A stretch of 64,000 nt of DNA from Taibaiella sp. (GTDB lineage: Bacteria; Bacteroidota; Bacteroidia; Chitinophagales; Chitinophagaceae): positions 52,806 through 116,805 of the forward strand of contig JAEUVV010000005.1 of NCBI GenBank assembly GCA_016786705.1, read 5' to 3'. The notes under the pieces were generated by a model that was not told the DNA's origin, searched no databases, and saw nothing but the letters and a program-made list of their open reading frames with translations. Shown here in pieces: positions 1 to 8,636 of the stretch; position 1 is the stretch's first letter, and each line of letters starts with the position of its first letter. Both the position numbers and the translations under genes were made by a program.

Positions 1-426
1 TGCTCATAGCCGTTACTATTTTGTGGTTTAATTGTTTGCTTTTAAGGGTCGACAATGCTGCCACAGCGTGCTATGCGCTTGATGTTGCAGACAATGCCTT
101 TTTTGCGAAAGCAAAGTCCTGGAGACATGGGGCAGGCGATCTGGCTATTGAATGTACGATTCATTACAGTTGCGCAACAGCTCATGAGTTTCACATGATT
201 CTCCCGTATCCATCTTCCTTCCCAGGAAAATGCCCATGCCGGGTAGACTTAATTTCGAATTCAAAAGTAGGCATTTGAAAATGGCTTTAAGGTTTTGGTT
301 ATGCACAAGATGTTGAAAAAGGGATTATGAAATTCCGAAGTATCAGCCCCTATTGATTTTGGTGAAATTTCCGGGGCAGATGTAAAAATAATTCTGTTTT
401 TTTGGGCGGAATACCGTAAATTTCTT
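1..426. other. Left edge, no supported gene
   Basis: I see no convincing gene in this stretch. An open plus-strand frame (about 21-278) has odd composition and no recognisable motif. A minus-strand frame reading leftwards from about position 270 starts plausibly but meets stops after 27 codons. It may be the end of a neighbouring intergenic region or decayed sequence. Confidence 0.4.
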
Positions 427-1080
427 TTGGTGAAAGCGGACACAAATACCTGGTTTAAAGGAGCGCTGTATCTCAGTTTTGCATTCTTCTGCCTGCTGAT
501 GTTGCAGATTACGGGGAAATATATTCCCTGGGGGACAGCTATTGCTTTCCTTCAGATCAAACAGACAGAGGTGCAAACTTTTACATATTACCTGCCGTTT
601 TTTTATATGCATGTTTATAGTGCGATCTTCTGCCTGCCTGCCGGTTTTACGCAGTTCAACAACAAATTGTTGCAGCGTAATAAAAAAGCTCATCGTATTA
701 TGGGGTATATCTATGTGTTGACGGTTTTGCTACTGGCAGCACCTTCAGGACTCGTGATCGGCTGGCATGCTAACGGCGGCCCGGTGGCGGTATTGTTTTT
801 TTCGTTGCTGGCGGTTTTGTGGTTCTGGTTTACCCTAAAGGCTTTGCTGACGGCAAAAAACGGGCAATATAAGGCACATAAGCATTATATGATGCGTAGC
901 TTTGCATTGGCTCTGTCGGCGATTACGCTGCGTCTTTATAAAGTGATCATTGTAAAGATCTGGGCGCCGCCGCCTATGGATGTCTATGTGTTGGTCTCAG
1001 GGCTGAGCTGGATTCCTAATTTACTTTTTGTAGAATTGCTGCTCTGTTATCGGGCGGCAAAGAGAAAAGTCTATATTTGA
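427..1080 (+). CDS. DUF2306-like integral membrane protein
   Basis: A 217-residue polytopic membrane protein with about six hydrophobic segments. Histidine-centred motifs HRIMGYIYVL (about residues 90-99) and HKHYMMRSFALAL (about 151-163) are the pattern I associate with DUF2306 proteins, a family of unknown function that somewhat resembles cytochrome-like heme membrane proteins. There is no ATG in the frame upstream; the gene must start at TTG 427 or GTG 430, and the frame stays open back to 331. The lipoprotein gene that follows begins 26 bases downstream, so the two may be co-transcribed. Family assignment is from motif memory, not a search. Confidence 0.7.
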   Translation: MVKADTNTWFKGALYLSFAFFCLLMLQITGKYIPWGTAIAFLQIKQTEVQTFTYYLPFFYMHVYSAIFCLPAGFTQFNNKLLQRNKKAHRIMGYIYVLTVLLLAAPSGLVIGWHANGGPVAVLFFSLLAVLWFWFTLKALLTAKNGQYKAHKHYMMRSFALALSAITLRLYKVIIVKIWAPPPMDVYVLVSGLSWIPNLLFVELLLCYRAAKRKVYI

Positions 1081-1106
1081 TTATTATTAAACTTATAATT
1101 CCGGGA

Positions 1107-2000
1107 ATGAAAAAATATTTAATACCCCTTGCCAGCCTTGTTCTGCTCGCTGCGGCTTGTAAAAATGAAACGGTGCAACAGCAGTCTATGGAAGCGCCTG
1201 TTGTGGAAGAAGTAGCCCCTGTTAAAGAGATACATACCGAATTATACGGGAATTATGTAGGCATGTTTGTAGATGCCGATGAGGAAAACCGGCAAGAATA
1301 CATAGAGCCAGCAAAAATTAATATCAGCATCAGCCAGATCACAGAAAAAGGCGTATCTGCGCGCAGTATTGTGAAAGGTAATGACCGGCCCATGAGTGGT
1401 AATGTAACCGTAAACGGGACTGAATACCGCTTTGAAATGGAAGAGCCTGGTAATGACCCGCATGACGGTAAATTTTCCTTTGTGATCCAGGGCGATAGCC
1501 TGGTGGGCACCTGGGCCTGCTATGACCAGATGGTAAAGAGCCCGAACAAGACATTTGTACTTAAAAAACAGCCATTTGTTTATACACCTAACCGTATGTT
1601 GCCGGAAGACTGGGAATATGTGGACTGGGAAAATGCAAAAAGAAAATCAGAGCTTTACACCCACGAGGACGGGAAGGTAGATACTATGGTGAATGAGTAT
1701 TACCGGGCGGCTTCGGAAAGCGTGTATACATTGAACGCTTCAAAAAACAAGCTGAAAGAATCCGACCTTAAAAACCTGAAGAAGCTGGACCTGGAGATCA
1801 TTCGCAATACCATCTTTGCCAGGCATGGTTATTCTTTTAAAAAGAAATCGGTGCGGCAGTTCTTTGACCAGGTAGACTGGTATGTGCCCATGAACAATAA
1901 TGTGGATGCCGAGCTTACCCAACTGGAGAAGGATAATATCGTCTTGTTGCAGAAATTTGAAAAGTACGCGGAGGACAATTACGATACTTTCGGGCGTTAA
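1107..2000 (+). CDS. YARHG domain lipoprotein
   Basis: A predicted 297-residue lipoprotein. The first 18 residues form a signal peptide ending in a lipobox with Cys18 (LAAAC). The middle (about 45-155) looks like a beta-rich domain. The C-terminal part holds NTIFARHGYSF, the signature of the YARHG domain, an extracellular domain thought to bind peptidoglycan or another surface component. I chose ATG 1107 because translation from there begins directly with MKK and a classic lipoprotein signal; a longer frame starting at TTG 1077 would put ten extra residues in front. It ends 15 bases before a strong hairpin. The role is unknown. Confidence 0.75.
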   Translation: MKKYLIPLASLVLLAAACKNETVQQQSMEAPVVEEVAPVKEIHTELYGNYVGMFVDADEENRQEYIEPAKINISISQITEKGVSARSIVKGNDRPMSGNVTVNGTEYRFEMEEPGNDPHDGKFSFVIQGDSLVGTWACYDQMVKSPNKTFVLKKQPFVYTPNRMLPEDWEYVDWENAKRKSELYTHEDGKVDTMVNEYYRAASESVYTLNASKNKLKESDLKNLKKLDLEIIRNTIFARHGYSFKKKSVRQFFDQVDWYVPMNNNVDAELTQLEKDNIVLLQKFEKYAEDNYDTFGR

Positions 2001-2015
2001 AGCGGTGCTGTCAAT

Positions 2016-2048
2016 AAACCTATAAGGTTTCCGAAACCTTATAGGTTT
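2016..2048. terminator. Perfect 16-bp hairpin, probable terminator
   Basis: Two perfect 16-base inverted arms (2016-2031 and 2033-2048) are separated by one base and follow the YARHG lipoprotein stop. A run of T residues follows on the plus strand, so termination of the upstream gene is the simplest reading. The real loop must open several base pairs. Confidence 0.65.
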
Positions 2049-2192
2049 TGGTTTTTCCTTGTTGTTCGACAGGACGGCAAGAGTAGACTTATGGTCTTTG
2101 AGCAGACGTTTTACGTCACCGGGAAACCGGGAAGTTCTGGTCGTACTGTGAGGAAGTGTTGCTTGTCATTAACCATTAGCAATTAATCATTA

Positions 2193-2615
2193 ATGGATAA
2201 AAGATTCAATGTACGGGTATATGGTATCCTGGTCCACCCGGAAAATAAGGTACTGCTGAGTTTTGAACACTACAAGCATCATGTGTTTACAAAATTTCCC
2301 GGTGGAGGCCTTGAATACGGGGAGGGCACCCTGGATGCCCTGAGGCGGGAGTTCCGGGAGGAACTGGGTATTGAGCCATTTAATATCCGCCATTTTTATA
2401 CGACTGATTTCTTCCAGCAATCTGCTTTTAATGACAGCCAGGTGATCAGTATTTATTACCTAGTGGATATTCCTGATTATGCTGCGATTCCCGAACTCTC
2501 TGATACGGGTACTGTATATTTTTACCCCATAGACGCTACTTTGCCGGATGAGTTGGACCTGCCTATTGATAAGGTGGTGGCGGAAATGCTGGTTGTACGA
2601 CATAAGACTTTTTAA
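2193..2615 (+). CDS. NUDIX hydrolase
   Basis: A 140-residue NUDIX protein. The NUDIX box GX5EX7REUXEEXGU is complete: Gly38, Glu44, Arg52-Glu53, Glu56-Glu57 and Gly59 line up exactly. Such enzymes hydrolyse nucleoside diphosphates linked to another group; the substrate cannot be told from the sequence. The length is normal for a single-domain member. An AT-rich dyad (2167-2196) runs into the start codon. The gene stands alone between a terminator and a convergent lipoprotein gene. Confidence 0.85.
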   Translation: MDKRFNVRVYGILVHPENKVLLSFEHYKHHVFTKFPGGGLEYGEGTLDALRREFREELGIEPFNIRHFYTTDFFQQSAFNDSQVISIYYLVDIPDYAAIPELSDTGTVYFYPIDATLPDELDLPIDKVVAEMLVVRHKTF

Positions 2616-2656
2616 GCGCGGATCATTACCAGCTTTACGGACCTGCCTTTACTGCG

Positions 2657-3109
2657 CTAATCAGTATAATCCCCTATTTCGAATAACTTATAAGATTTTC
2701 CTGTACGTTGAAATTTATAAATAATATTGGTACCATTATTTACCCCGGTTTTATGGTAATAAAAGGTGTCGGTATTTTGGTTGATATGAATCTCATACCT
2801 GTTAGTGTCGTTTCGTGTTAAAGGTGAATGATCCTTCATGTCAATAAAAGTATAGTCGCTTGGGGCATTGATACCTACTTCAAGGATGTCAAGAGGAAAA
2901 TCTTCGTCAGAATAATAGGTAATTAGCGGGTATTCAATATGTTGTTTCTGGAAAGTGCTGTCGTTCATAAATTGGTTAAGAAATAAATCAAAACTTAATT
3001 TCTGGTTTTTGTGGCTGGCACAGGAATGGGCCAATGATGTACAAGCCAGCAGTATAAATATTTGCAGGTGAATTTTTTTTACACTTCGGTATTTTGCTTT
3101 ATGATTCAT
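2657..3109 (-). CDS. Hypothetical lipoprotein
   Basis: A 150-residue protein that I do not recognise. It has a charged start, a hydrophobic stretch and a lipobox LAHSC with Cys30, so it is probably a lipoprotein. The mature part is polar, rich in Asp, Asn and Tyr, with alternating residues that suggest beta structure. No catalytic motif is visible. It converges with the NUDIX gene, with 41 bases between the stops. Confidence 0.6.
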   Translation of the reverse strand: MNHKAKYRSVKKIHLQIFILLACTSLAHSCASHKNQKLSFDLFLNQFMNDSTFQKQHIEYPLITYYSDEDFPLDILEVGINAPSDYTFIDMKDHSPLTRNDTNRYEIHINQNTDTFYYHKTGVNNGTNIIYKFQRTGKSYKLFEIGDYTD

Positions 3110-3213
3110 GATAATGATTAAAACTTATATCCGTCAAACATAAGTATTTTTTTAATAACTGGAAGGGCAAGTATATCCCCGGGAAGATGAATGTAGTGAT
3201 CTTTGGCTGTTGC

Positions 3214-3485
3214 TTAATTAAAGCTATTATCAGCAGGCCCTTCGGTTCTTCCTTCCCTGGTTGCTTTAATCTTTGTGAAGAGGGTAATTTCAAGATGCAC
3301 CCCAGGACTTGTAATAAGATCACTAAAATCGCTGCCAGACCCGATTGGATTACCCATCTGTGGATTGTGACAGGTTGCGTTGCCTGTAAAATCATCATTT
3401 GCAGTATATATGGTACCTATTTTCCATGAAACGGAGCAGTTGGAAGCGGTATTGTATTTTTTTTTTATGTATCTACTTCTTTAGT
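3214..3485 (-). pseudogene. Possible gene remnant without start codon
   Basis: On the minus strand a frame is open for about 90 codons and ends at TAA 3216-3214. It has a protein-like composition, including NPQMGNPIGSGSDF and a Lys/Thr-rich end, but no ATG, GTG or TTG near its beginning; its upstream part runs through a ten-A tract. It could be the 3' end of a gene that lost its front. I do not recognise the family and the call is weak. Confidence 0.22.
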
Positions 3486-3635
3486 TGTAAATTCCTTGAA
3501 TGCAAATACAAACTTTATGTAGTAAATCTATAACTACCAATCTTTGTTTTCGTTTTCTTTTGACAAGATTATGGAGCAAAAGAAAAATAGTTGTGGCATA
3601 AGGGCAACATAGTTTACCATAAACAGCTAAAACGT

Positions 3636-3674
3636 AAATATGGCGCCTTTTTTCAATAAAAAGACGCCATATTT
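3636..3674 (-). terminator. paaZ terminator
   Basis: A 17-base inverted repeat (3636-3652 and 3658-3674) with one mismatch lies 20 bases past the paaZ stop. On the minus strand the stem ends in a run of T residues, as in an intrinsic terminator. Confidence 0.7.
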
Positions 3675-3694
3675 CTATAGATTTATGTTGCTTA

Positions 3695-5770
3695 TTATAC
3701 CTGATCTTTCAGCTTCACCATGGTCAAAATAGTAGCTACACCAACCAAAGGTTCATCGGTATCGTCCAGCATTTCTACCAGCCATTTCACCACGCCACGC
3801 TTGATCTTCGATTTCGGGTTGTCCTCCGATGGTGTCGTGTCATTCGGCAATTTTTGCTTACAGGTAAAACGGATATGGATCTTCGCGCCCGGGTAAACAG
3901 GTTTCGTGAAACGAAGATCATCAATACCATAGTTGAGTAACACCGGGTTCATTTCATAGCTGTCTACAAACAAGCCTGCGGCAATGCTCATGATAAAGTA
4001 GCCATGGGCTACCTGCATATCAAACATTGTACCTTCAAAATTGGTCTCCCGCTTATGGGCATAGAAGTTATCGCCGCTTAATGCTGCGAATTTATCAATA
4101 TCGTCAGCAGTGATCTCACGCGCATCCGTGATCAGCTGATCGCCTACTTTTAATTCTTCGTAATGTTTTTTGAATGGGTGTATGCTATCCAGGTTTCCTT
4201 TAGCCCCCTGTTGGTAAACATTCGTGATCGCCGTGATTGCTGTAGGAGAACCCTGTATTGCCGTGCGCTGCATATAGTGTAGAATACCGCGGATACCGCC
4301 CATTTCTTCACCACCGCCTGCACGACCCGGTCCGCCGTGAACGAGTAAAGGCATAGGCGAGCCGTGGCCGGTGCTTTCTTTAGCGCAATCACGGTTCAGG
4401 GTCAGGATACGCCCGTGCATCGTAGCTGCTTCCAGGGTATAATCCCGGGTGATCTGGTTGTCATAAGTGATGATGGAGCTTACCAGCGAACCTTTACCCA
4501 TTTTGGCAAGTTCTGCAGCCTCTTCTGTTGAGCGGTAAGGCATAATGGTACTTACCGGGCCAAAAGCCTCGATCTCGTGTACCGCGGTTTTGCGGAACGG
4601 ATCGTCGTTGAAGAAGACAACCGGTGGCAGGAACGCGCCTTTGTTTTTATCAGCCCCGGTCACTTCAAAATTATCGAGGTCGCCGATCACGATTTCCTGG
4701 CTGGCTTTTAATTCATTGATTTTTTCTAATACTTCTTCTCTTTGAGATTGACCGGCTAAAGAGCCCATACGTACGCCTTCTACCGAAGGATCGCCTATGG
4801 TAGAGCTGGCCAGGCGCTTGCCTAACGCGATCTGCACATCTTCCACCAGTTGTTCCGGTACAATAATACGGCGTACCGCGGTACATTTCTGTCCCGCCTT
4901 AGTCGTGATCTCGCGCGCTACTTCTTTAATGAAAATGTCAAATTCAGGCATTTTCGTAGTTACATCCAGGCCCAAAACAGAGCAGTTCAGCGAGTCGGCT
5001 TCCATGTTGAAAGGCACCGCTTCGTCAATTAATCTCGGGTGGGCCTTCAGCATTTTACCGGTGGAGGCGGAACCGGTAAAGGTAACGGTATCGCCATTCT
5101 GTACATGATCGAGGATGCCGCGGGCAGAGCCACAGATCAGTTGCAAAGCACCTTCCGGCAATATTTTTGATTCAATGATATCTCTTACCACAGCTTCTGT
5201 AAGGAAGGAGGTCAGGGTGGCCGGTTTTACTACTGCGGCAACGCCTGCCATAAAGTTCACCGCGATCTTCTCCAGCATACCCCATACCGGGAAGTTGAAG
5301 GCATTGATATGAATGGCTACCCCGCGCTTAGGCACCATGATGTGATGACCAATGAAGGTCCCGCCTTTAGAAAGTGGGGCAGCTTCGCCATCTACATAAT
5401 AAGTTTCATCCGGGAACTGGCGACGCAAAGAGGCATTGGCAAACAGGTTGCCGATACCGCCTTCGATATCTACCCAGCTATCGGCACGGGTAGCGCCGGT
5501 AAAGGCCGATATTTTATAATAGTTTTCTTTTCTTTCCAAAAGATACATGGCCAGGGCTTTCAGCAAACGGCCCCGCTCATGGAAGGTTAATTTGCGTAAA
5601 GCCGGACTGCCCACTTTACGGCCATATTCCAGCATAGCGCCCAGGTCTACATTTTTACTGTCGGCGGTAAACAGGGCTTCCCCGGTGATGGCATTATAAA
5701 GCGTTTCACCGTTATCGGTAGCCGGGATCCATTGACCGGCGGCATAGTTGCTTAATTTGGTTAAAGACAT
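3695..5770 (-). CDS. paaZ: PaaZ, oxepin-CoA hydrolase / semialdehyde dehydrogenase
   Basis: A 691-residue fusion of an aldehyde dehydrogenase (residues 1 to about 525) and a MaoC-like hydratase (about 535-690). In the family this protein opens the oxepin-CoA ring of the phenylacetyl-CoA pathway and oxidises the resulting semialdehyde. The dehydrogenase catalytic residues Glu257 (NMEADS) and Cys296 (AGQKCTAVR) are present, as are the hydratase residues Asp567 and His572 in SGDNFYAH. Length matches the family. No other paa gene is next to it, which is unusual but known for aldehyde dehydrogenase-MaoC proteins; it may serve another CoA-thioester pathway. Confidence 0.9.
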   Translation of the reverse strand: MSLTKLSNYAAGQWIPATDNGETLYNAITGEALFTADSKNVDLGAMLEYGRKVGSPALRKLTFHERGRLLKALAMYLLERKENYYKISAFTGATRADSWVDIEGGIGNLFANASLRRQFPDETYYVDGEAAPLSKGGTFIGHHIMVPKRGVAIHINAFNFPVWGMLEKIAVNFMAGVAAVVKPATLTSFLTEAVVRDIIESKILPEGALQLICGSARGILDHVQNGDTVTFTGSASTGKMLKAHPRLIDEAVPFNMEADSLNCSVLGLDVTTKMPEFDIFIKEVAREITTKAGQKCTAVRRIIVPEQLVEDVQIALGKRLASSTIGDPSVEGVRMGSLAGQSQREEVLEKINELKASQEIVIGDLDNFEVTGADKNKGAFLPPVVFFNDDPFRKTAVHEIEAFGPVSTIMPYRSTEEAAELAKMGKGSLVSSIITYDNQITRDYTLEAATMHGRILTLNRDCAKESTGHGSPMPLLVHGGPGRAGGGEEMGGIRGILHYMQRTAIQGSPTAITAITNVYQQGAKGNLDSIHPFKKHYEELKVGDQLITDAREITADDIDKFAALSGDNFYAHKRETNFEGTMFDMQVAHGYFIMSIAAGLFVDSYEMNPVLLNYGIDDLRFTKPVYPGAKIHIRFTCKQKLPNDTTPSEDNPKSKIKRGVVKWLVEMLDDTDEPLVGVATILTMVKLKDQV

Positions 5771-5894
5771 TATTGGTAGTTGTTAATGGTCAATTATTAA
5801 TGGTTAACTATTATGCTTGAATGCAAGCGTATTCAAACGATTTGCAAGATAAGAAAAAATGCAAATCTGGTTTTGTTAAATGAGCACCTGCCAG

Positions 5895-6638
5895 CTATTC
5901 CTGCGTTCCGGCCTGTTGTTGCTTCAGGTAGGCGATCGCTCTTTCTATATCCTCGGCTACATCGATGCCGATACCCATTTCCTGTACGGTGGCCATTTTC
6001 AAGGCGATGCCGTTCTCTAAAAAACGAAGTTGTTCCAATTGCTCCACCTTTTCCAGAGGGGTCTGGGCAAGGGTGGGGAAGAGCAGTAATGCCGCTTTCC
6101 GGAAACCATATACGCCTATATGCTGGTAATAATCCGGTGGTGCTTCTGTATTGCGGGCGTAAGGGATGGGACTCCGGGAAAAGAGCAAGGCATTATCATA
6201 GCGGTCGCAAACGACTTTTACAATATGCGGGCTGTCTACCAATGTTTTTTCATAGATCGGTTTGCGGATGCTGCCTACCTGTACTTCCGGGTCTTTAAAC
6301 AGGTCGATCAGCCGGGCCAGAGGCTGCTGCTGCACAAAAGGTTCATCTCCCTGTACATTTATGAATACGTCGGCATCCAGGTCCTGTGCCGCAGCTGCGA
6401 TCCTGTCGGTGCCGCTTTCATAAGGTTTTGTGCTCCTGATGACGGATCCGCCACAGGCCCTGATCACTGCTTCTATCTCATCGGCATCGGTGACTACGAT
6501 CACCTGCTCAAACAGGCCGGTCTGCAGCGCCGTTTCATAAGTCCTTTGGATAACGGGCTTGCCTTCAAGGTCGATCAGCAGTTTGTTGGCCAGCCGGGTA
6601 GAGCCGATCCTGGCGGGTATTAAAGCACAGATTTTCAT
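5895..6638 (-). CDS. kdsB: 3-deoxy-manno-octulosonate cytidylyltransferase (CMP-KDO synthetase)
   Basis: A 247-residue cytosolic enzyme that activates KDO with CTP to form CMP-KDO for the inner core of lipopolysaccharide. The N-terminal nucleotide-binding motif is PARIGSTRLANKLL (residues 8-21), with LANK in place of the more usual LPGK; SGTDRI (75-80) and NVQGDEPF (94-101) are both conserved. Length fits the family (about 245-255). The gene stands apart from paaZ (124-base gap) and from the histidine kinase downstream in its own direction (60 bases between the kinase start side and this start), so it may have its own promoter. Confidence 0.93.
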   Translation of the reverse strand: MKICALIPARIGSTRLANKLLIDLEGKPVIQRTYETALQTGLFEQVIVVTDADEIEAVIRACGGSVIRSTKPYESGTDRIAAAAQDLDADVFINVQGDEPFVQQQPLARLIDLFKDPEVQVGSIRKPIYEKTLVDSPHIVKVVCDRYDNALLFSRSPIPYARNTEAPPDYYQHIGVYGFRKAALLLFPTLAQTPLEKVEQLEQLRFLENGIALKMATVQEMGIGIDVAEDIERAIAYLKQQQAGTQE

Positions 6639-6698
6639 AAATTACGCTTGCTGAATGTTTTAAATGGGTTATGGTGTTGACTATAATTTTGACAACAT

Positions 6699-8612
6699 TT
6701 AGACTTTGGGCAAAATTATAGCAAAAATACTGCCTTTGCCGGGACTGCTTTGAATGTCTAAATGCGCATTGATTTGCTGCAACAATTGTATTACGAGGAT
6801 TAAGCCCATACCGCTGCCTTTTTCTCCCTGGGTGCCGGCTTGGCTTTCCATGCTTTTGTCCTGAAGCTGCGCGATCTGCAATGCATCCATTCCTACACCA
6901 AAGTCTTGTATCCGGATGATTACTTTTTCGTTTTCTATGCTGTTGAAAACCTTAATGCTGCTGTTCCCTTTACTGAATTTGATAGCATTGGTCAGCAAAT
7001 TACGTATGGCAATTTCCAGGATAGATTTGTTGGCAAGTGCGTTGATTTCGGTAATATCCTCTTCAAAGAAGATATCCTTAAGCTGGGCCTGTGCCGCTAC
7101 TTCGGCCAGGGCATTTTTGATCGCATCTGCGGTATCTATAGGGAATATCTGTGGCGGTTTGTTGCTCAGCTGCATTTGGGCCCATATCAGCAGGTTGTCC
7201 ATCATGGTACCGGTCTGTATCACAGATTGCTCCATCTGGACCTGATAGCGGGCCTGCTTTTCAGGACCGAGTTGTTTTTGCTTGGTAAGGGCAAAATAGG
7301 TTTTTAAGGTCTGGATGGGGTTACGCAGGTCATGACTGATCACACTAAACATTTTATCTTTTACTGTGTTGAGTTTTTCCAGTGCTTCTTTTTGTTCCAG
7401 GATTTGCTCGTTTTGTTCCGCCAGGAGTTTGTTTTTGGACCGGATGCGGCGATACAGGACAATTAATGCGCCCAGCACAAGTACCATAGCAAAGGCGATC
7501 CCGACCGATATATTTCTCAGGTTTTTTTGCCTGGCCGTTTCCGCACGCTGTAAAGCGAGGGTGGCATTCTTTTTTTCTAACTGGTAATCTGCTTCCAATT
7601 CCGTCATCTTGACCTGTTTGTCAGTTGTATAAAGACTGTCTTTCAGCTCATAGTATTTTTTAAGAAACAAGGCTTCTTCTTTATAGTTTTGCTGCTTATT
7701 ATATACTTTTGAGAGATTCAGGTAGGCATTCATCTCCGCTTCCGGGTGTTCTATTTCCCGGGCATAACGCAGGCTTTGGTCAAAAGCCGCCAGGGCTTCC
7801 CGGTAGTTTCCTTTTTGTTGCATCAGGTCGCCGATATTACCATACAGGCGGCATAATGTTTTCGCGTTGCCACTCTGGACTTTCACCGTGTCGAGTATGG
7901 CCTTGCACTGGGCAAATATCTGCTCTGCCTCTTTGTAATGCGCCATGGCCGTGTAAGTGATGCCGACCAGCCGCAGGTCGTTTACATGAAGTTTTGCTTC
8001 ATCGGTGGACCGGTGAGCTGTTTTTTTAGTAATATTAGCTACTTTCCAGGCATAATGCAGTGCTGAGTCCAGGTCGTTCTTAATATTGAAAATACGGCTT
8101 TTTTTGCTGTAATAGCTGGCAAGCAACCAGTCGTCTTCAGGGAAGTGGCGCTGGATGATCGCCCATTCCCGGGCCAGGTACTCATCAGATTTTTGAAAAT
8201 TTTTAGTGATGATATAAACATCGCTGATCAAGGTATATACCTCGCACATATAAGCGTAATCTTTAGCAGATTCCGCTACCTTAGCGCCTTCCAGGTAATA
8301 TTTTAAAGCATTGTCATAGTCCCCGAGTTCATAATACAATTTTCCGCTCCCGGTAAAAAAGGTCATTTCCGCGCCTTTTGATTTAAGCTTTTGCGACAGT
8401 TTTATGGCATCGTTGATGTGGGGTTTGACTAACACCGGGGTCGTGTTTACATACCCGAATATTTGATCGTAGACACCCAGTTTGATACTATCGTCGGGAA
8501 GTGTTTTGGCCAATTGTGTCAGGCTGTCAAATGCTTTGCTACGTTGTGCCAGTAAATTACTCTTTGTAATCAGTAGTGAAGATAGTATAAGGAGTAAAAT
8601 TCTGTTCTTCAT
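6699..8612 (-). CDS. TPR sensor histidine kinase
   Basis: A 637-residue membrane kinase. A signal peptide (1-22) is followed by TPR-like helical repeats (about 60-330) that should lie in the periplasm, a membrane helix (369-387), a coiled coil (about 390-420), a HisKA domain with phospho-acceptor His427 in SHDLRNPIQTL, and an ATPase domain with N-box (NLLTNAIKFS) and G-box (GMGLIL). The TPR part probably senses a protein or peptide signal. It sits 24 bases downstream of a LytTR response regulator, its likely partner. LytTR regulators usually pair with LytS-type kinases, so a HisKA kinase here is less common. Confidence 0.88.
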   Translation of the reverse strand: MKNRILLLILSSLLITKSNLLAQRSKAFDSLTQLAKTLPDDSIKLGVYDQIFGYVNTTPVLVKPHINDAIKLSQKLKSKGAEMTFFTGSGKLYYELGDYDNALKYYLEGAKVAESAKDYAYMCEVYTLISDVYIITKNFQKSDEYLAREWAIIQRHFPEDDWLLASYYSKKSRIFNIKNDLDSALHYAWKVANITKKTAHRSTDEAKLHVNDLRLVGITYTAMAHYKEAEQIFAQCKAILDTVKVQSGNAKTLCRLYGNIGDLMQQKGNYREALAAFDQSLRYAREIEHPEAEMNAYLNLSKVYNKQQNYKEEALFLKKYYELKDSLYTTDKQVKMTELEADYQLEKKNATLALQRAETARQKNLRNISVGIAFAMVLVLGALIVLYRRIRSKNKLLAEQNEQILEQKEALEKLNTVKDKMFSVISHDLRNPIQTLKTYFALTKQKQLGPEKQARYQVQMEQSVIQTGTMMDNLLIWAQMQLSNKPPQIFPIDTADAIKNALAEVAAQAQLKDIFFEEDITEINALANKSILEIAIRNLLTNAIKFSKGNSSIKVFNSIENEKVIIRIQDFGVGMDALQIAQLQDKSMESQAGTQGEKGSGMGLILVIQLLQQINAHLDIQSSPGKGSIFAIILPKV

Positions 8613-8636
8613 AAGATAAATTTTGCAAACGGCAGT

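Larger units (their letters stand above)
3110..3694. other. 585-base gap without a clear intact gene
   Basis: This stretch separates a lipoprotein gene from paaZ. Two overlapping open frames, one on each strand (about 3187-3429 plus and 3099-3398 minus), have no convincing composition. A third minus-strand frame (3214-3485) reads like protein but has no start and is listed separately. The right end holds the paaZ terminator. Confidence 0.5.

Noticed and set aside
21..278. An 85-codon frame at the left edge
   Set aside because: Cys-rich, odd composition, no motif, starts at TTG and has no neighbour context.
3187..3429. Overlapping small frames on both strands (3187-3429 plus and 3099-3398 minus)
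   Set aside because: Neither has recognisable motifs or good codon use, and they exclude each other; the minus one also overlaps the lipoprotein start.
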